A stretch of 25,599 nt of DNA. Source: JAVBTR01 sp031556065. GTDB taxonomy: Bacteria; Bacillota; Clostridia; Christensenellales; Aristaeellaceae. Both the position numbers and the translations under genes were made by a program. Each line of letters opens with the position of its first letter. The first letter of the stretch is position 1. The notes below the pieces were generated by a model. The model saw only the letters and a program-made list of their open reading frames with translations, ran no database searches and had not been told where the DNA came from. The stretch covers positions 1 through 25,599 of the forward strand of contig JAVBTR010000067.1 of assembly GCA_031556065.1 (NCBI GenBank). The letters are read 5' to 3'. This document shows, piece after piece, positions 23,227 through 25,599 of this stretch.

Positions 23227-25446
23227 ATGAAAAAAACATTGAGTTTGCTGTTGGCCCTCGTGCTGCTTCTGGGCTGCGTTTCGGCGCTGGCAGAGCCAGT
23301 ATCCCTTTCGTTTTTTGGCGAAATGATGGACGAAGGGCTTTATGTGCCCAGCCTTTGCGGTGGCAATGAGGACCTTTACGCCATTGTAAGCGACAATAAC
23401 ACATACAAGCTAACCCATTGGCGGGTTGGCATGAACCAACCGGAAACATGGGATAGCGATGTTTTGTGGAACAGCTACTGTGAAACCCTTGATGAAGCGA
23501 AGAACCAAACCGGCAAGGAATACCCTTGCTTTATGGACGCGCTGTTTATAAGGGATGGGGTTTTGCATACGCTGGGCAGTGCCGATGGCAAGGTGTTTTC
23601 CATTGGCTTTGAAAACGGTATTGCTAAATATAATGAGGTTAAGGCCCTTGATTGGGAACCCTTTGAAAAGCTTAGGGAAGACGGCTATGGCTTAAGGGAT
23701 GTTAAGGCAGTAGGAGAAAAGCTGTATATTGCGGCATACGTTTATGGCCAGACGAATCCCTATTTGCTGATGGAATACGATTTTGAAACAGGCAAAGGCC
23801 AAACGGTTAACACCAAGTTTGTTAACGCTATTACGCCTTACCAGGACGGCAAGCTGATTGCCACCATCTACGATGAAAACAATGCATACGATCCCGCTAC
23901 AGGCAAGCAAAGCTACGCCACATTGCAAATTCTGAACCCGAAGGATGGCTCCCTTCAAAAGCTTTACGACTGCACAGAAACCTTTGCCGGGGGCATTCAA
24001 TATGATCCGGCAGAGGATGCCCTGTATTTTTGCGATACAAAGGGGATTGTAAAAATGCCCGGGCTGAAAGAGCCGGTTCTTTGCGCCTATGCTTCTATAG
24101 ACCGGTGGGGAAGCGCTGCCACGGCGCTGCTTAGCGGCGGCCTATATGCATATGTTAACAGAATTGTCACTGTGAAAAGCACCAATCCCAGCGAGCTTTC
24201 CAAGGTGGTGCTCAGCGCGATGGGGGTTGGGGATAAGGCGCGCTACGCGTTTTCCAAGGATTATCCCACTGTGCCGGTATTGGATGCCGGATATGATATT
24301 ACCGTGGACGAAATTATCAAAACAGGTATGGCCAAGGATAGCACGGTGGATGTGTACTACATTGATTCCCGGATGAATTTAGCCGGGTTGATCGATAAAG
24401 GCTTTGCGCTGGATTTATCGGGCAGTGAAGCGATCCGGTCCCTAATGGCCCAAATGCACCCGGTTATTCAAAAAATGTGCATGCGAGGGGATAAAATTTA
24501 TTGTATTCCAAGAAGCGGCTATTCCCCGGCCATGTGCTATGAAACCTATGCTTTGAACAACCTGGACCTGCCTATTGGGAAAGAAGATATCCCCACCAAT
24601 TACCTGGACCTGCTGAAGCTTATGAAAACCTGGTATGAGGAATACGCGGAGGATTACCCGGACGTGGTTCCTTTTGACGGGGGCAAGTCCTATCTGCTTT
24701 ACTGTATTCAGAATGAATATATCAACTACTATGCCTATATGGGCCAGCCCCTTACCTTCGATACAGAGCTTTTCAAAACCCTGCTCAGCGCCCTGGAAGC
24801 CATTCCTTTTCCCGATATGAGCCAGATGAATGAGGAAGATTTCTATAAAACAGGGCTTATTTCGGATATGGGCAATCCCATCGAAGGCAATTGTGACCGC
24901 ATCGGCATGAGCCTCACGGCCGATACCCCCTATATCGCTACCATTGAAATGAGCTTCCTTTATGTAAATGCCAACAGCCAAAATGCCGAAATGGCTACCA
25001 AGCTGCTTGAATATACCGAGTTGGATTACGACTGTGAGGCTCAGGTGGTCTTCTTCCCCGATCGGGTCACCGCTATCGAATCCCCCCGGTTCCAGCAGGA
25101 GAAGCAAAAGTATGAAGAGAGCCTGGCCCGTTACACGAAGCGCCTTACAACCTGCGAACCTGGTGAAAAAGCGCAGATCGAGGATGAAATCAAGTATCTT
25201 GAAAACACCCTGGCCAATCCTGAACGGTTCCAATACCAGGTTACCCCTCAAACCATCGCCCAGTTCAGGGAAATGGTAAAGGATAATATGATCGTGCAAT
25301 CAGAGAGCATCCTCTATTCAAGCGGTGAATCCAGCGATGAGCTGTACAGCCTTCAGGAGCGTTTCCTAAACGGGCAGATTAAAGGGGAGGACTATATCAA
25401 GGGCATTGAACGCATTGTAAAGATGATGCAGAAAGAAAAGCAATAA
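23227..25446 (+). CDS. Secreted protein: beta-propeller-like N half plus solute-binding-protein-like C half
   Basis: 739 residues from ATG 23227, with GGAG eight bases upstream; an earlier GTG (23218) overlaps that site. The signal peptide has MKK and a leucine-rich core; cleavage after SALA at residue 22 is likely, though LLGC at 14-17 is a weak lipobox. Residues about 30-320 contain repeated short beta-rich units (DLYAIVSD, VLHTLGSADG, KLYIAAYVYG, DALYFCDT) suggesting a propeller. From about 340 to the end the sequence resembles an ABC extracellular solute-binding protein (VDVYYIDSRMNLAGLIDKG, GDKIYCIPRSG, SFLYVNANSQNAEMATKLLEY), with a charged helical insert near 620-665. No permease follows within the window. 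It is divergent from the GH95 gene, hinting at glycan sensing or uptake. It ends in tandem stops TAA TAG. Confidence 0.7.
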   Translation: MKKTLSLLLALVLLLGCVSALAEPVSLSFFGEMMDEGLYVPSLCGGNEDLYAIVSDNNTYKLTHWRVGMNQPETWDSDVLWNSYCETLDEAKNQTGKEYPCFMDALFIRDGVLHTLGSADGKVFSIGFENGIAKYNEVKALDWEPFEKLREDGYGLRDVKAVGEKLYIAAYVYGQTNPYLLMEYDFETGKGQTVNTKFVNAITPYQDGKLIATIYDENNAYDPATGKQSYATLQILNPKDGSLQKLYDCTETFAGGIQYDPAEDALYFCDTKGIVKMPGLKEPVLCAYASIDRWGSAATALLSGGLYAYVNRIVTVKSTNPSELSKVVLSAMGVGDKARYAFSKDYPTVPVLDAGYDITVDEIIKTGMAKDSTVDVYYIDSRMNLAGLIDKGFALDLSGSEAIRSLMAQMHPVIQKMCMRGDKIYCIPRSGYSPAMCYETYALNNLDLPIGKEDIPTNYLDLLKLMKTWYEEYAEDYPDVVPFDGGKSYLLYCIQNEYINYYAYMGQPLTFDTELFKTLLSALEAIPFPDMSQMNEEDFYKTGLISDMGNPIEGNCDRIGMSLTADTPYIATIEMSFLYVNANSQNAEMATKLLEYTELDYDCEAQVVFFPDRVTAIESPRFQQEKQKYEESLARYTKRLTTCEPGEKAQIEDEIKYLENTLANPERFQYQVTPQTIAQFREMVKDNMIVQSESILYSSGESSDELYSLQERFLNGQIKGEDYIKGIERIVKMMQKEKQ

Positions 25447-25571
25447 TAGGTTTGCGAGAACCAAAAAGAAAACCTAAAGGGGCAATGGAGCGGTCTTATC
25501 CCCAATACGGTTTTCTGGGCGGGGAGAGCGCGAGAGGGGCGGGAAACTTTTTCCTAAAAGATTACCGCCCC
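25447..25571. other. 3'-end hairpins after the solute-binding-like gene
   Basis: No ORF is seen between the stop codon and the window end. TAGGTTT/AAACCTA (25447-25453/25470-25476) forms one stem. A nested one is GGGGCGG/CCGCCCC (25536-25542/25565-25571) with an inner CTTTT/AAAAG (25547-25551/25556-25560) around TCCT. Neither is followed by a T run. They resemble in style the hairpins at 10-181 and 6803-6978. Confidence 0.45.
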
Positions 25572-25599
25572 ACTGCCAAAAACATCCTTAGCGCGTGCG

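Noticed and set aside
24442..25299. 285-residue minus-strand frame
   Set aside because: It is antisense to the solute-binding-like gene, which has a signal peptide and a ribosome site.
1..25599. CRISPR arrays, tRNA or rRNA genes, transposases, integrases, phage genes
   Set aside because: No regularly spaced direct repeats, no tRNA cloverleaf or rRNA stretch, and no recombinase or phage motif was recognised.

Overview
This window reads as chromosomal DNA from a Gram-positive Clostridia-type bacterium, probably a gut commensal. That is an inference from gene families (YerB-like DUF3048, TIGR01906/DUF1461, SecA with a C-terminal zinc-binding tail, a GH95 fucosidase), strong AGGAGG-type ribosome binding sites, and sigma-A-like promoters of the form TTGNNN-17/18-TATAAT. 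No rRNA, tRNA, CRISPR array, transposase, integrase or phage gene was seen. It is mostly a conserved core region on the minus strand with a few accessory genes.

Layout, left to right. Bases 1-194 hold no gene but a dense run of short hairpins. Then, on the minus strand, come a secreted DUF3048 protein with its own promoter, and a two-gene unit of a DUF362/ferredoxin protein followed by uvrA (TTG start, ribosome site inside the upstream gene). Divergent from these is a plus-strand membrane protein with an acyltransferase-like domain. A convergent gap (6793-6985) holds palindromes and a bidirectional terminator. Next is fucO (lactaldehyde reductase) with its own promoter, and a possible 34-residue membrane peptide. 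A minus-strand operon follows: glycosyltransferase family 2, DUF2304, tex, then a hybrid histidine kinase, from a promoter near 14190 to a terminator near 8400. A plus-strand CapA-like secreted protein diverges from it. The next minus-strand operon is secA, prfB, TIGR01906 membrane protein, tsaD; tsaD overlaps the 3' end of capA tail to tail. The right end has a GH95 alpha-L-fucosidase (minus) divergent from a secreted protein (plus) that joins a beta-propeller-like half to a solute-binding-protein-like half.

How the genes may work together. The GH95 enzyme (no signal peptide, so probably cytoplasmic) would release L-fucose, and FucO would reduce the lactaldehyde made from fucose or rhamnose to 1,2-propanediol. 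The solute-binding-like protein beside the fucosidase may deal with the glycan outside the cell, but no permease is visible before the window ends. The remaining genes serve protein export, translation termination, tRNA t6A modification, DNA repair and envelope glycosylation.

I found no clear-cut undescribed multi-gene system. The most unusual signals are the hairpin clusters at gene 3' ends (1-181, 6803-6978, 25447-25571), a 13-bp perfect dyad wrapped around the secA -10 box, and the propeller/solute-binding fusion.
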